The position numbers and the translations under genes are program-made. DNA of 64,000 nt from Branchiostoma belcheri (taxonomy: Eukaryota; Chordata; Leptocardii; Amphioxiformes; Branchiostomatidae): assembly GCF_001625305.1 (NCBI RefSeq), contig NW_017804054.1:1243759-1307758 (forward strand), read 5' to 3'. Shown here piece by piece: positions 1-10,905 of this stretch (positions are counted from its first letter, which is position 1; each line of letters starts with the position of its first letter). The notes beneath the pieces are model-generated. The model was not told where the DNA came from and ran no database searches. It was given only the letters and a program-made list of their open reading frames with translations.

Positions 1-2040
1 ATTGACTGAGTCTAGCGTGATGAGGGTATATCGACTTTCAGTTACCGTCAAAATTCTCAACAAGTGCGAACGTTGAACTGCAAAGAAGAATCGCGGATAT
101 GGTCTCGCTGAAAATGGGCACACGTGTAGAACTTAGACCCCCAATGGCGCGCGAAAGAGCGTACAAATCCCGCCATCATTTAGCCCCATAAACGCACTTC
201 AAAGGATATCCCAGCCGAGTTTGCGACGAGCCGATCCTTTGACGAATCTAATCTCCGCCACCTAATCCGCGGGATATCTCCATAAGTTTTCGGATTTGGA
301 GCTTACTGTCGTGGTTTGGGGAACACCTACCGGCACGGGACGCCGGGTCGCCTGTTGGCTGATGCCGATAACGTGATTTAAAGTGCAGGCCATTGCCAAA
401 GAAGTAGCGAACACTCATCAACAAAACGTTTTCCACAAATGACACTAAAGCGCCAATCCCCCTCATGTGGTTAAGGAAGCCTCGCGAAGAAAAAAGAGAA
501 ACCAAAGGAGAGATAAAACATGGACGCGTAATGCAAAAGGACTGACCACGTCCGTCTTTCTATCGTCGGGTGAGGAGCTTTACGCCGTGCGACAGATGCC
601 AGGCATCCATCACGGAGACGGCCATGCACCTGCTAAGGCAGTGATGAATGGTGCAGGATACTCCGTACCCACTACCGCTACGTGTAGCACATCAAACACA
701 CGGAATATACAGGCACACGGAGGATTCTTCCTTCGCCAGGCAGTATTTTCCTCTTCTAGAAATCTCCTAAAAAATCAGCTTTGACTGACTGTGACCATTC
801 TAAACAGTTCACATGGCCTGCCATCTTACGTAGGCCATGAGGCGTACCTCAATGGTAAAGTTCTTTGAGAATCTGTGTATCCTTCAATATCATGGGCTAT
901 GTAGTAAAACGTAAAATAACAAGATTCTTCTTTTTTAAAGAAGGAAACTCTGTACTCAATACTACCACAATTTGTATTATCATTTTGTCAAGTACTGTCC
1001 AGATATTACAGGTTGTTTTGTGTTATGAAATAACGTCCTTATGAAAGAACGTTTTCCTGTTACTATTACCAGGGCATGATTATTACTTTCCTAGGGGGAT
1101 CATGTATTGCTTTTTTCCAGTTGGGTTGGCCGCCGTGCAAAGATGAGATGTCAGCCATCTTAGATTACATGTCGTTCATCTCACATTATGGATGGAGGCT
1201 ATGTCGGGAGTGATAACGACTACCCGTAGATCCCACCTATCTCTCTCGCTGCGCTGGTCAGATTGCTAGACACCCCGCAGGCCAGGCTTGACCCTTTAAT
1301 TTACAGGTCAAGACGTCTGATCGGCAGTTTACAGCTAAATGGACGGAAGAAGTAACGTCGGAGTCATCTCCACTTTCAAGGTCTGAGACCCCAATTTTGG
1401 CTGCAGTACAATTAAACTACAGGGGGCCGTGATAGGGAACTAGCCGCAAACCGATGTTCAAAACTTCGTACCTGTTGCTCAGTCCTGAACAACTAACTGT
1501 AAGGCCTAAGGGCCCAGGTTATATTCGTCGTACGATTGTTCGCAAACTGAAGGCATTCTTGGGATAGTTGTGTCTATGTCGTACAAACTGTCTGGAAAAG
1601 ACGCAGTCTTAGATCCTTGTCGGTAGTTGGGTTGGTTCTGTCTGTAACAGTCTGCTTGAAAATTTAACGATATCCGTGATAATCATGCGATAGGCTACTA
1701 CGAATGTGACCGTAATATGGACACACACGGCAACTAAAACCCTCACACTCAGGGAGAATGTTCATGGGAAAACGCAAGTTCCTTTAGTTTATAGACTCCG
1801 TCCAGGACATTTCCGTTGGGAGTTCTGACCCTTCTCGTTAATTTTCCCGTGGATGGGACGATAGTATCCGCCTGCCCGGACCGCTGCTCAGTTTTTACTG
1901 CATGTTTACATTCCTGGCACGCCTAATGTCCAACTTTGGGACAACCTTTCCACGGGTCTGGTCCCAAAACTCCTATAAATCTGTACCGCATTTTGACCGG
2001 TGTGAACAAGTTTAACAGCAGGAACACTCCAGTGGTGTTA
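1..2040. other. No gene recognised; unique sequence
   Basis: Open frames here are short (up to 105 codons at 467-784) and show no recognisable domain or codon-like pattern. There is no tandem repeat or foldback. If the three-copy duplication seen later is real, its first copy should begin near or just before this segment, but I could not find counterparts here of the blocks at 21.3-25.3 kb. Confidence 0.5.
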
Positions 2041-2282
2041 TCTAACTTCAGAAAATAATAGCTACCTAGTATGATACTAGTAGTACTAGCACCATACTAG
2101 GTAGCTACCTAGTATGATAATAGCTACATAATAGCTACATAGCTACATAATAGCTTACCTAGTATGCTATATTAGCGGTACTAGTATCATACTAGGTAGC
2201 TTTTATTTTCTGCTATAGCTACCTAGTATGATACTAGTAGTACTAGTATCATACTAGGTAGCTTTTATTTTCTGAAGTTAGA
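2041..2282. mobile_element. Nested palindromic foldback element (MITE-like)
   Basis: The two ends are inverted copies of each other: TCTAACTTCAGAAAATAA at the left and its complement at the right, ending at 2282. The arms continue inwards for about 40 bp with only one or two differences. The interior is built from repeats of AGCTACCTAGTATGATACTAG in both orientations. The stretch 2217-2263 is a perfect palindrome of two 23-base arms around a single G at 2240. A second copy of the right shoulder (GTAGCTTTTATTTTCTG) lies at about 2196-2212, so the element looks internally duplicated. No coding capacity is present, and no target-site duplication is clear. The architecture fits a non-autonomous foldback DNA transposon; its superfamily cannot be assigned. 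Confidence 0.8.
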
Positions 2283-2607
2283 CAAATATATAGAGGTGAA
2301 AAGTTTAAATGTTTTTCTGTGATCATATTTACGACGATGACCGGACGGGTTTCATTTTGCTGACTATAAGGTAACACTAAAACCAGCTGCATGTTCGGGA
2401 CCAGATTTTTCCCGTTCGCTACTTGACAACATGTACAGTACACTGACATGGAGTCACACTGGAGTGACACTTGATTCCCTATTCAACAGGACACAGCAGA
2501 TTTGATTCGTCATAGACATAGGCTACAGAGTTTTGTATAGACGCGATTGTGTACTTCTTTTGGTCTTTAGAGCTTGTATCCCGATTCCTCTTGTAGTTAA
2601 AGGCTTA

Positions 2608-2911
2608 TGCAATTTCAGGGCGCCAAAACTGGAAATGTTCTGAATAAGGCAATATGTATGATATCGACACTTACTATCCCACATTAGCACATTTTAATCA
2701 GTATTTCTTACGTAAGCCCCAAGAAGATGATTCCTTTATTTTCTGGGTGGTACCCTAAAATCAATCCAGGTCCTTCCAGTAACCATTTTTCGTCTGAATT
2801 TTTGGCATTTTTGCTCCATGAATGTCGAGATACATTGGAACAGTTTTGTGTAGATAAGTGACTAGAATGTTGACTTTGAAAACTCTGTTTTCCAAGATCT
2901 AAAAACTGCAC
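2608..2911 (+). repeat. Dispersed 300-bp repeat, copy A
   Basis: This segment aligns along its whole length, in the same orientation, with 37,475-37,815. Identity is perhaps 75-80% by eye, with a few small indels. Good landmarks are CTGAATAAGGCAAT near the start, TTCCAGTAAC in the middle and GATAAGTGACTAGAATGTTG near the end. Similarity stops sharply on both sides. The 34.87-kb offset does not fit the collinear duplication series, so an old interspersed repeat is the simpler reading. No terminal repeats or coding frame are visible. Confidence 0.75.
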
Positions 2912-5900
2912 TAGTTGCCTTTAACGCTTACCATTCAAGAAGCAAAAAAGTAACACAAAGTAGTCAGGGTGCACCTGGATAGTAGATAACAGATCAGACG
3001 AACAAGAGAATGTAAATAGGGCAAACCTTTGTTGTTAAGGATCTGATTGACAGTTTCAATTCTCTGACACATCCCCCCAAGGCACATCAAGCAAACACGA
3101 CATACACGGCATCTCCAGCGACATTTTTTAATTCAATTTACAAACGGAAGCTTTGTGTTAGCGTGCAAACACGCGAGAACATACATCATTGGACGTTGTT
3201 TTAAATCAAATTACACAGTCTGAACCCACCTGTCTAAATCACCACGTCGTGTTTTTGTTGGGCCAACGGACCGACTGAAAGGTAGAGAAAGAGACATGTC
3301 GTGTAGTGTTTAATTCGCGGATGCAGAATTAGCTTTGCGACGAGAACGTAATTATACAAATAGACCCACTGCTAACACACATCCTTAATGCCCCGGTAGG
3401 CACGAATTGGACTTTTGATCGCTATTATGTCTTCTTTATGACGTTAGAATTGCTATGTTTCATCATTAATTACTCTGGGTGTCTCACTGCGGAATACCAC
3501 AAATTTACCTAACTCTACCTTTGTATATGCTCAAACAAAACGCGACAACCCTGTGTGCTGAATACAACCTGCGGGTAACAATTTACACCTGCGGGCCCTT
3601 TGGCACCACTTTGAACTCTATCTTGATAAGAAACAGTTTAACTAACAGGTTCCCGGTGTCGCGTCCTTATCGGTCCCCACTTTCCAATGACCCCCCCCCT
3701 ACAACCTGTAAGAGGAAAGGGGTACAAGATTAGACATGTTCTTCCCATAAATCAAAGCGAACCGCCACGTCCAATCACAGACCAGAACAACATGACTCAA
3801 TTATTTGTTCCCGACTTTATTTGCTGACTGATTCAATAAGTATTCTACCTAAAGATAGAAAGAAATGACATTGATAGTCGTGCGTTCTGCTTACTACATT
3901 TAAAGGTTATCTTGTCTAGTCTTATGTTACTTCTTTATTATTTTCTTGGGTTATAAATTTTATGCATATTGTCATGGTCTTCATTGTGTAGTCGTGTAAT
4001 GTATTTTGATAGGTGGTCGACATTAAGTCGTGTGCCAAAGCTTTTATCACGTCGTTGTGAATTATTCTTACGTCTGTTGTTGTAGTTGTCAGTAAAAATG
4101 ACTACACAAACACCCAAGTCTCAAACACGCTGCCAGAGTCCGTCACGTTCACTGTTAGAAGACCTGTCACCTGTAGGTATTGATGGCTAAAGTCGGACGA
4201 CTTGACCGGTGAGTTTTGTCGCGTCGTCTGTCCAAGTCTTCAGTGCGAAGTTAGGTTAAGCTCTTACATCCGTCTAGCGGGTTGTTGAGTGTGTGAAGGT
4301 GTAAGCACGTGGGGAAGGGTTTGCTTGTACAGGTGGCCGGCCGTGTAAAGGAATGCCGACGTCGCTACGATTTAGGAGTACAGAGGGGTCCATAGGATTA
4401 CGATATAAGGATTAATCAACGCATGAGCGTGTATGGCCTCTGACAGTAGATACCTTTGTCCGGCTAATGTATACACTAGCAACCGGCAACTATCTGCCCA
4501 CTTGGATCCACAGGGTACATTCTGAAGATAGGAAACAAGGGTTCCAAATTACAGTACGTATTTGCCCACAAAGCCTGAATGGCATCAATAGCGATCGATG
4601 GTTGGCAACTATTGCCTTGTAGTTGTTGAGGACGGTTTTGGGGCCACCACTGTTTCTCAACACAACGGATAGTAGCACAGGTGTGACACGAACAATACAG
4701 ACCACTGCCGTTTCTTTGTTTTGTTTTTCGGCTTCCATGGGACTGGGAAAGAAAAGTTGACCGCTCTTCCCTTGTTTTCAAGAAGGTGTGAACAAATAGA
4801 AGAGTAAAATCATGCCTTGTTCGAGAAGGTATTATCTTTACATCAGCTCAGTTAGTGGTAAATGACACAGAATAAATCATACGTAATTAGCACAATTACG
4901 CACAAATTGTCAGAAATTGGACCATCAGTGCCCCCTTAGACCTCCGTCAATTGTAGATTTGTAACGGCGCAACCAAATTGGACGAACATGCCTGGTACGA
5001 AATGACATGGTACAAAGGAACGAGCGAGGGTCCACTTACGGTAACTCTGGTATAATGGGTGCAATTTGTAATGCAATCTGGTCATAAACTCCGGATAGCA
5101 ATCAATTAAGCACTTAGGAACTTTATTGCTCTTGTCTGTCTCTACATATCGTAGCCATTTTGTGGTATTTCAGATAACAAACTTTTCATGTCTTATACAG
5201 TCTAAATTTTGATTTTCACTTTTGCTGTTTTAAATTTCTTTGTCAAACCTTCTTGAACTAACTGATGAAAATGCAATTTATAGATTTGTATTGCGTTATC
5301 ATTCATTGTATAAGCTCCATGAATTTCAGTGAGCCATAGGTGTCCAACTCGGCCAAATTCAGTGCCCAAAAGAATCGGTTTGTTTGAGGTCCTGACACGC
5401 CAGGACACACACAGTAGTGTGACTCAATTTGTGTTCAGGCGATTGTGTTTCAACCCTTTTGTGAAAGACGCATGAAGAGATCTCTGCAAAACTAAAACGA
5501 TCCATCCACGATCGCCTTCACAAACCTGTCATCGTCCTAAAAGCCATAAACAAGTTTACAAAACCGGGGATTGTAACGGGAGCTCCTTGTTTTCTATACA
5601 CGGTAAATAGACCGGGAAGGCCGATCACTATCAAGGGATCAGCCGAACAAAGTGTCCCGTTTTGTCCCTCTGGATTCTTGGAGACGTATTCTAATGTTGG
5701 TAAACCTATGAGTTGTTCCACAGTCTCGTTTCGTCAGAAATAAGTAACAATTCGCACTGCAAAAATACAGGGAAAACTCCCAGTCACAAGAATAGCATAC
5801 ATACCAGGGACAAAGCTGGGCAAAGCTTTCAATACTGTACTGGATTGATGATATAAATATAACTTGTTTTAGTTTCTGTAGGATGTATGGTAAAGGGTTT

Positions 5901-6560
5901 TGTAGTTTTATTCAGGAGTGCATAGAAAAGAAAACACAGTGTTGACCTTGGATGTATTTGCCTGGCTATACAATTATCAGAAACTGAGAAAGTAAGTATA
6001 GTTTCATAGAAAAACGTGAGTTTTCATCATGACTGAGACAATTAGTGCAAATATTTATCTCTCGTGCCATTTTCTTGCAAACTGGAGATGCCTAGGTAAA
6101 CTGCTAATTATAGTGCAGTATGCCAACGCCTTTACGGGTCAGCTATAGCATCTCTTGTACACACACACACTACAGACCAAGTGGACCAAATCCATGTACA
6201 CATACACACAAAACACTTTAAAACATATTAGGACTTGGGAAAGATTAAAACTCATGGGAGAGTCTTTCATGGCAATGAACATAACCACGGTGACATAACA
6301 GAGGGGTGTCTGTAAATAATACAATGATTGGTTGAATGATTTTTTTCTGTTCTTTGATACCATTTACAAATAATACATAATATTAGTTATCAAAATGCAA
6401 GCAAATGTATGGAATATTCTTTCAAACTTGAAGCCCTTGTGCTATATAAAATGCCTCATATATTAAATGACTGCAAACATTTATAGTGGATCTGGATAGG
6501 ATTTAAAACGCATAATTATGTCCAACGCAAACATGCTCAGCTACATGACGTTTTTACAGA
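2912..6560. other. No gene recognised
   Basis: This is unique, moderately AT-rich sequence. The longest frames (about 101 codons, minus strand, 4476-4781) are shadows of ordinary sequence with no recognisable protein features. A CpG-containing patch lies at about 4,130-4,400. A short run of ACACACAC at about 6,160-6,170 is the only simple repeat. I see no promoter, RNA gene or mobile-element signature. Confidence 0.45.
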
Positions 6561-6690
6561 CTAGTGAGTCCACCGCCATCTTGGTTTTGTCGAGGACAAA
6601 ATGACATGTTTCGAACTGACAGGGTTAATTATGGGGACAGCGTTTTGGGAAAATTATACCCCAGACATACCTGCAAAACACCTGTTGGAC
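6560..6690 (+). promoter_or_regulatory. Conserved GCCGCCAT block, duplication copy 1
   Basis: Landmarks are AGTGAGTCC at 6563, CCGCCATCTTGG at 6572, TGACAT at 6602 and GAACTGACAGGG at 6613. The first two landmarks recur together at 28,567-28,584. The last three recur at 56,703, 56,734 and 56,745, with spacings of 30 and 41 bases here against 31 and 42 there. Similarity to the third copy continues weakly for about 60 bases. CGCCATCTT is the complement of the YY1 core AAGATGGCG. A regulatory role is inferred from the YY1-like core and conserved spacing. Confidence 0.55.
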
Positions 6691-7472
6691 ACAAACGCTT
6701 TAAAATACCTGAACAAATACCTTGGTATGGTATTTAGGTAATACTACAGAAAGTCTGATGTGAGAGACGATCTTGCAAATGATAGTAATGTAACATTAAA
6801 TCCTTAAAATAACATCATCATGTGAGAAATATTTGTTCCATTCACTGGTTAAGTTTTACCAAAACAAATTGTTATTTACTGTTAAACTGTTTTATTTAGT
6901 ATTGCACGTTTTCGCACATCCCATTTTTTTGGGCAGGTTTATAATAAGTTGACTTTACAAAGCTTCACACATAACATTTCAAAGGCTTACTTAAAATGTT
7001 ATGAAATTTGATGGCTTAAGCTCTTATATAAATGCTAACAATGCAAGGTATTTCCCCTATCTGATATGCCCGCATCCTTTTGTAATTTGACTCCAGAATA
7101 ACTTGGTCTCGGGTCAGCTCCTCCAGTAAACACAATTGACCAAATTCTTGGATGAAGCCTTTTTTTCTTTATTTACAACAGATTTGTTAACAAAGTGTTT
7201 TCGAATCCCTTGATCATCTATGGCATTTAGACAAAGTTGATGTGGTCCGCTTGAATGTAGACTGTCTAGTAGCCATGTTGCAGGAATTCTCATACATTAT
7301 TGTGACAGAACTTTTCAAGAGTTAAACAAATACAACTTTACTTTGCATTTGCTTAGAGAGTTACTTCTGTGATTCAATAATTCGATTGCTATAAATTTTC
7401 TAAATTAAGAACCTTTATTACGTTAGGTGAATTTTTATATTTTGTCATTTCCCGAGGGAAACTCCATTTTTC
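6690..7472. other. No gene recognised
   Basis: AT-rich unique sequence without long frames. A palindromic-looking ACCTTGGTATGGTATTTAGGT lies at about 6,720-6,740. I could not align this interval with the corresponding parts of the other duplication copies. Confidence 0.4.
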
Positions 7473-7656
7473 TAGTCTCCTCCAGACTATTTGCTGGCTG
7501 AATAAATAGTAAAAATCGACCACAAAGAATGTAGCTGGCCAGGGGAGTTGCCTGCAGGCAACCTGGACCCTCTATGGCCTGGACTCTCCTGGCCAGCTAC
7601 ATTTTAGGCCGATTTCTACTATTTCTTCAGCCTGCAAAAGAGTCTGGTGGAGACTA
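7473..7656. mobile_element. Hairpin MITE with TAGTCTCC ends
   Basis: The left arm (about 7473-7547) and right arm (about 7584-7656) are inverted copies of each other over some 70 bases with scattered mismatches. Both contain the complements of AATGTAGCTGGCCAGG and AAATAGTA. The element starts TAGTCTCC and ends GGAGACTA, so the outermost TA is probably the target-site duplication. The loop is about 36 bases. The ends resemble those of the hairpin at 34,919-35,088 (TAGCCTCC...GGAGGCTA), suggesting related families. It is non-coding. Confidence 0.8.
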
Positions 7657-8096
7657 CCGTGTTTTTAGTTTGGCCGGTGTCATGCCAAACAACCTCTGGT
7701 CACCTTTGACCTCTCGGTCGCCATTACGTGGCCTTGGATTGGCTACCAGGGGAAATCATCCTCTTTTCGTGTTTGTCAAAATGTTTTGATTTATTTGCAA
7801 CATTCCCTACTTCTTCATCTGAATTGAACGCTGGGTAGATTACAGATGTTTGATAAAATGTAGATCTAAGCAAGGAATTAAAACCCAATACTCTTAAAGC
7901 AGAGGTTTGGGTTTTGGCTTACTAGTATTTATGGCGTGTTTTTAGACTTTTTATCTGGCTTTCCTTTTTGCACTGGTATATGTATTTTACGAAACACGTC
8001 CAAAATAAGCTCAAACCTAAACCTCTGCTTCCTTGATTAAGCAAAGACATTAACAGAAACCTTGATCTAAGATTACAACAGACCTCAAGTTGTGGT
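7657..8096. other. No gene recognised
   Basis: The interval is AT-rich except for its first 150 bases, which carry a short open frame overlapping the hairpin element. No regulatory motif or repeat stands out. Confidence 0.35.
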
Positions 8097-8251
8097 GATG
8101 TGTATTAGATGTGTATTCGTGGTGTTTACATCAGTTTCGCTTTTCCCTTGAGATAAGAGAAAATCCGGTTTAGTGGTTTTATCATTTACATAAGTAATTA
8201 CACAACAATAAGGTCTATACCGATGTGTATTGGAAGACAAGAATGTGTATT
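8097..8251 (+). promoter_or_regulatory. GATGTGTATT module, duplication copy 1
   Basis: GATGTGTATT occurs exactly at 8097, 8108 and 8222, with a one-base variant at 8242. CCGGTTTAG lies at 8165, 57 bases from the copies on either side (8108 and 8222). The same order with similar spacing recurs at 30,314-30,472 and 59,402-59,541. Sequence between the landmarks is also alignable with copy 2 (AATCYGGTTTAG, then AT-rich sequence with ACATAA). The motif is not one I recognise. Repeated, directional and spaced occurrence suggests a protein-binding array; that is inference. Confidence 0.6.
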
Positions 8252-8394
8252 GTCAGTGATATGTGATATCAAGATATTATAAGTTCGTATTAACAATAGT
8301 TGTGTAGTTTTACTTTCGTTACCTTTAGACTATGAAATACATACCTTTTATTGATATCATATTACAAATATACTTATCAAAATATCAGTGGCAG

Positions 8395-8520
8395 TATTTT
8401 CACAAACACTGAGTCCAGGAATATACATTGTACATATCAGAACAGAATGAGAATATACATAATATATATCATAACAGAAATATGGATAGTGAAGAATATG
8501 TGATATTACTACCAATGTAC
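8395..8520. repeat. Degenerate AT-rich short tandem repeat
   Basis: Imperfect units of about 35-40 bases recur, each with GAATATACAT followed by ATCA(G/T)AACAGAA. They occur at about 8,419 and 8,450, with a weaker echo after that. The unit number is two to three and the boundaries are vague. Confidence 0.4.
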
Positions 8521-8734
8521 ACAGGCCATCTCAAATCGAGTCAAAATCTATTGTGAATCAAAAATCGTTCACCGACAATTTGTTCGACGCAACAAAATGC
8601 TGTCAGCCTGTCTACCAAACTGGAGTTAGTAAGCTATATTATGGATATTAACTACTCATACATTACTACAATACTCAATTCTACAGTGCATACTCACGAT
8701 ATAAAAGCGACTGTGCCCTGTGGACACGAACAGC

Positions 8735-8770
8735 CATGCATGCGCCATCTTTGTTGTCTGATTTCTTCAC
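8735..8770 (+). promoter_or_regulatory. GCGCCATCTT block, duplication copy 1
   Basis: GCGCCATCTTTGTTGTCTGATTT at about 8,741 matches GCGCCATCTTGTCGTCATTTT at about 31,194. It lies about 520 bases beyond the GATGTGTATT module, against about 730 in copy 2. A second site, AAGATGGCG, lies on the opposite strand at about 8,776. The core is YY1-like. Confidence 0.45.
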
Positions 8771-8924
8771 GGCAAGATGGCGTAATACCTCAGATAAACC
8801 GACCATAATTCGTTCAAGAACGCTAATATTGTTCGTTTATATGATTAATATTCTCCATGATCGAATTCAGAATAGCTTTGGTCGTATATTGGTACATATA
8901 GCGACCAAACAACATAATCGGAAA

Positions 8925-8990
8925 TCAAGTATAACGGGGAATCTATTTTCTAGAATCACGTGATCTGATGACCTTTGACTTTGCTCCGTT
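8925..8990 (+). promoter_or_regulatory. E-box plus DR1-like site, duplication copy 1
   Basis: CACGTGATCTG at 8957 is followed at once by ATGACCTTTGACTT. CACGTG is the palindromic E-box bound by bHLH and bHLH-ZIP factors. TGACCTTTGACTT is one mismatch from the complement of the DR1 nuclear-receptor element AGGTCAAAGGTCA. The same composite, with independent substitutions, is at 31,449. The preceding 25-30 bases are also alignable. Relative to copy 2 there is a one-base indel before the E-box and another between the E-box and the DR1, which argues against a coding exon. Confidence 0.6.
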
Positions 8991-9039
8991 TTGATGTAAC
9001 CGGTTTGCCCTGCCCCGGTTCAGGCGGGTTACAGATAGT

Positions 9040-9200
9040 CTATATCAGACTCCTGGTGTATTTCAAGAAAATTCAACAAACATTGACCAAATGGCAAAAA
9101 AATGTAGCCAAAATGTAACTACATTGCTGGCTTACTCCCCTGGCAAATTATTCTTGTTAGACAGGTTTTTACTATTTTTCAGCAACCTAGGCAAGTAAAT
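9040..9200. mobile_element. Decayed relative of the 7.47-kb hairpin element
   Basis: Read on the minus strand, about 9,130-9,200 contains TTGCTGAAAAATAGTAAAAA followed by GCCAGGGGAG and AATGTAG. This matches the order of motifs in the left arm of the element at 7473. TATCAGACTCCTGGTG at the other side resembles the outer arm. The copy is badly eroded, so the boundaries are approximate. Confidence 0.45.
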
Positions 9201-9214
9201 ATATAAATCAACAT

Positions 9215-9372
9215 ATTGAAAGGAAGTAAATATCTAAATCAACATATTAAAAGAAGGAAAGGGAGATAGAGAAAGGGGAAGAGAAAAAGAAAGGAGAACG
9301 ACGAAAGAAAGAGAATGACGAAAGAAAAAGAGAAGAAAGGAACATGTGAAAGAATGAAAGAAAGGAGATAAC
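9215..9372. repeat. Short tandem duplication and purine-rich tract
   Basis: AAGTAAATATMTAAATCAACATATT occurs twice in tandem at about 9,193-9,250. It is followed by about 110 bases that are almost pure purine on the plus strand, a decayed (GAAAGA)n or (GAAA)n tract up to 9,372. No gene is present. Confidence 0.6.
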
Positions 9373-9745
9373 GACCTAAAGTTTTTCTTTACCAACTACT
9401 TCAGCGCATATGACGTGGCACGCTCTGATTGGGCTTATGGCATTAACAAGGTCAATCAGATAACTGCCATCTCTGCTGAAATGTAATTTTGTGTGCTTTA
9501 AGATGAAAATCTTAATAACGTGCCTATCAGGAATGACATCTGTACTGAGGCGACAAAATACGTACTATGATTAAAGATCTCATAACCCGCAATCGGAACT
9601 AATATTTCACGCATGTCTGTGTGAAAAACACTTCTGACAAAAAAGACGGCATCGATACCTTAATGAAGACCATAAATACATTTTAACAATTTCTTGCGAG
9701 CAGAAAGAAGTTCCCTGATGTTTTCGTTTCAATTGATTTCAATCA
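9373..9745. other. No gene recognised
   Basis: Unique sequence; no frames of note, no repeat and no recognised motif. Confidence 0.35.
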
Positions 9746-9965
9746 AGGTTCCTTCCATGACGGTATTTCATCCGAGAATGCAATAGTCGTGGCAAAACCG
9801 ACTCGTATGTCATCTGCGGGAAAATCTAGCGTTCTCGCCCTCGGGACTTCATTAGGGTTGGATGATTAACGGGATTCTGCATCTTTTGTAATAGCAATTG
9901 TACCAACGGGGTAAGTCATGGTCGGTTCCAACATCAGTCAAGCGGTAATACCAGTGTTGGGACGC
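9746..9965 (+). promoter_or_regulatory. Conserved CTCGCCC block, duplication copy 1
   Basis: This is among the clearest paralogous blocks. CTCGCCC at 9834, GACTTCATTA at 9845 and ATGATTAACG at 9862 recur in order at 33,802, 33,812 and 33,831. GACGGTATTTC at about 9,759 pairs with GACCGTATTTC at about 33,708. Beyond the core, TAAGTCATGGTCGGTTCCAACATC pairs loosely with TAAGCCGTGATGTCCGCTACATC. Small indels are not in multiples of three, so this reads as conserved non-coding DNA. A 120-codon minus-strand frame here (9852-10214) is probably incidental. Confidence 0.6.
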
Positions 9966-10339
9966 CCGCCTGCCATTGTTAGAACTCAGGGTCACGGAAA
10001 GGCAAGACTCCGACCATCCAAAGGGGAAACAGTTAAGTGAAATAGATACAGAATCTAAGCTGGTATGACGACCAGGAAGACAGGCAGTAAAAAAATGAAT
10101 GTGTGCGAAATAAATGGGATTGGAGCACTTGGGAATACTGCCAACCGAGCACAATACGCCGAGACGAAAAGTCAAACAGTCTAATTCTACTTGTTTAAAA
10201 ATGACACAAATCAAGATATAAATATCTAGTATTAATCTAAATTCCAGTTACTACAACTTGTAGTCTTTTTTCTTCCTTTGTCATATTGATGAAATAAAAA
10301 AACACACCTGATCAAACCTGAAGCACAAGATCGTAGGAT

Positions 10340-10905
10340 AAGTTAACCCGAGTCACACCAACTAACCAACCCATAATATAACCCAAACGACCCATGGGTT
10401 AACTTGACCCACCCGTGGGATAATGGGACCGACCCAGCTTTATAGACATGGGAGATACTACGCTCACTATAAAGTGGTACATTATAACCCAGGACCAAAC
10501 CTGGCCGACACCATGGGATAACCTGACCGACCCATGGGTTAACTTGACCCACCCGTGGGATAATGGGACCGACCCAGCTTTATACACGTGGGAGATACTG
10601 CACACACTAGAAAGTGGTACATTATAACCCAGGAACAAACCTGGCCCACACCATGGGATAACGTGACCGACCCATGGGTTAACTTGACCCATGGGTTAAC
10701 TACTCGACCCACCCGTGGGATAATCGGACCGACCCAGCTTATGGTCATAGACGTAGGAGATGCTACACACACTAGAAAGTGGTTTGTTGTAACCCAGGAC
10801 CAAATCTTGCCCACGCCATGGGATAACCTGACCGACCCATGGGTTAGCTTGACCCACCAATGGGGTAACCTGGCCCACGCTTGGGAAAATTGGACCCACC
10901 CGTTT
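10340..10905. repeat. CCCATGGG-rich 140-bp minisatellite
   Basis: CCCATGGGTTAACTTGACCC begins at 10391, 10531 and 10671, an exact 140-base period. A fourth, diverged unit starts near 10,836 after an expanded 165-base spacing. Each unit contains shorter sub-repeats of about 22-25 bases built on CCATGGGATAAC.TGACCGAC and ACCCGTGGGATAA. The palindromic CCCATGGG means that both strands carry overlapping frames of 67-142 codons rich in Pro, Trp, Val and Gly; I treat those as by-products. A G-and-C-rich tail ends in a run of T at about 10,905. Confidence 0.9.

Noticed and set aside
1221-1240. ACCCGTAGATCC, identical to the 5' part of miR-100/miR-99
   Set aside because: Only 12 bases match, the rest of the mature sequence does not, and there is no complementary arm within 80 bases.
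9215-9372. Purine tract as a triplex or H-DNA regulatory element
   Set aside because: It is interrupted too often by pyrimidines and lacks mirror symmetry; simple-repeat decay explains it.
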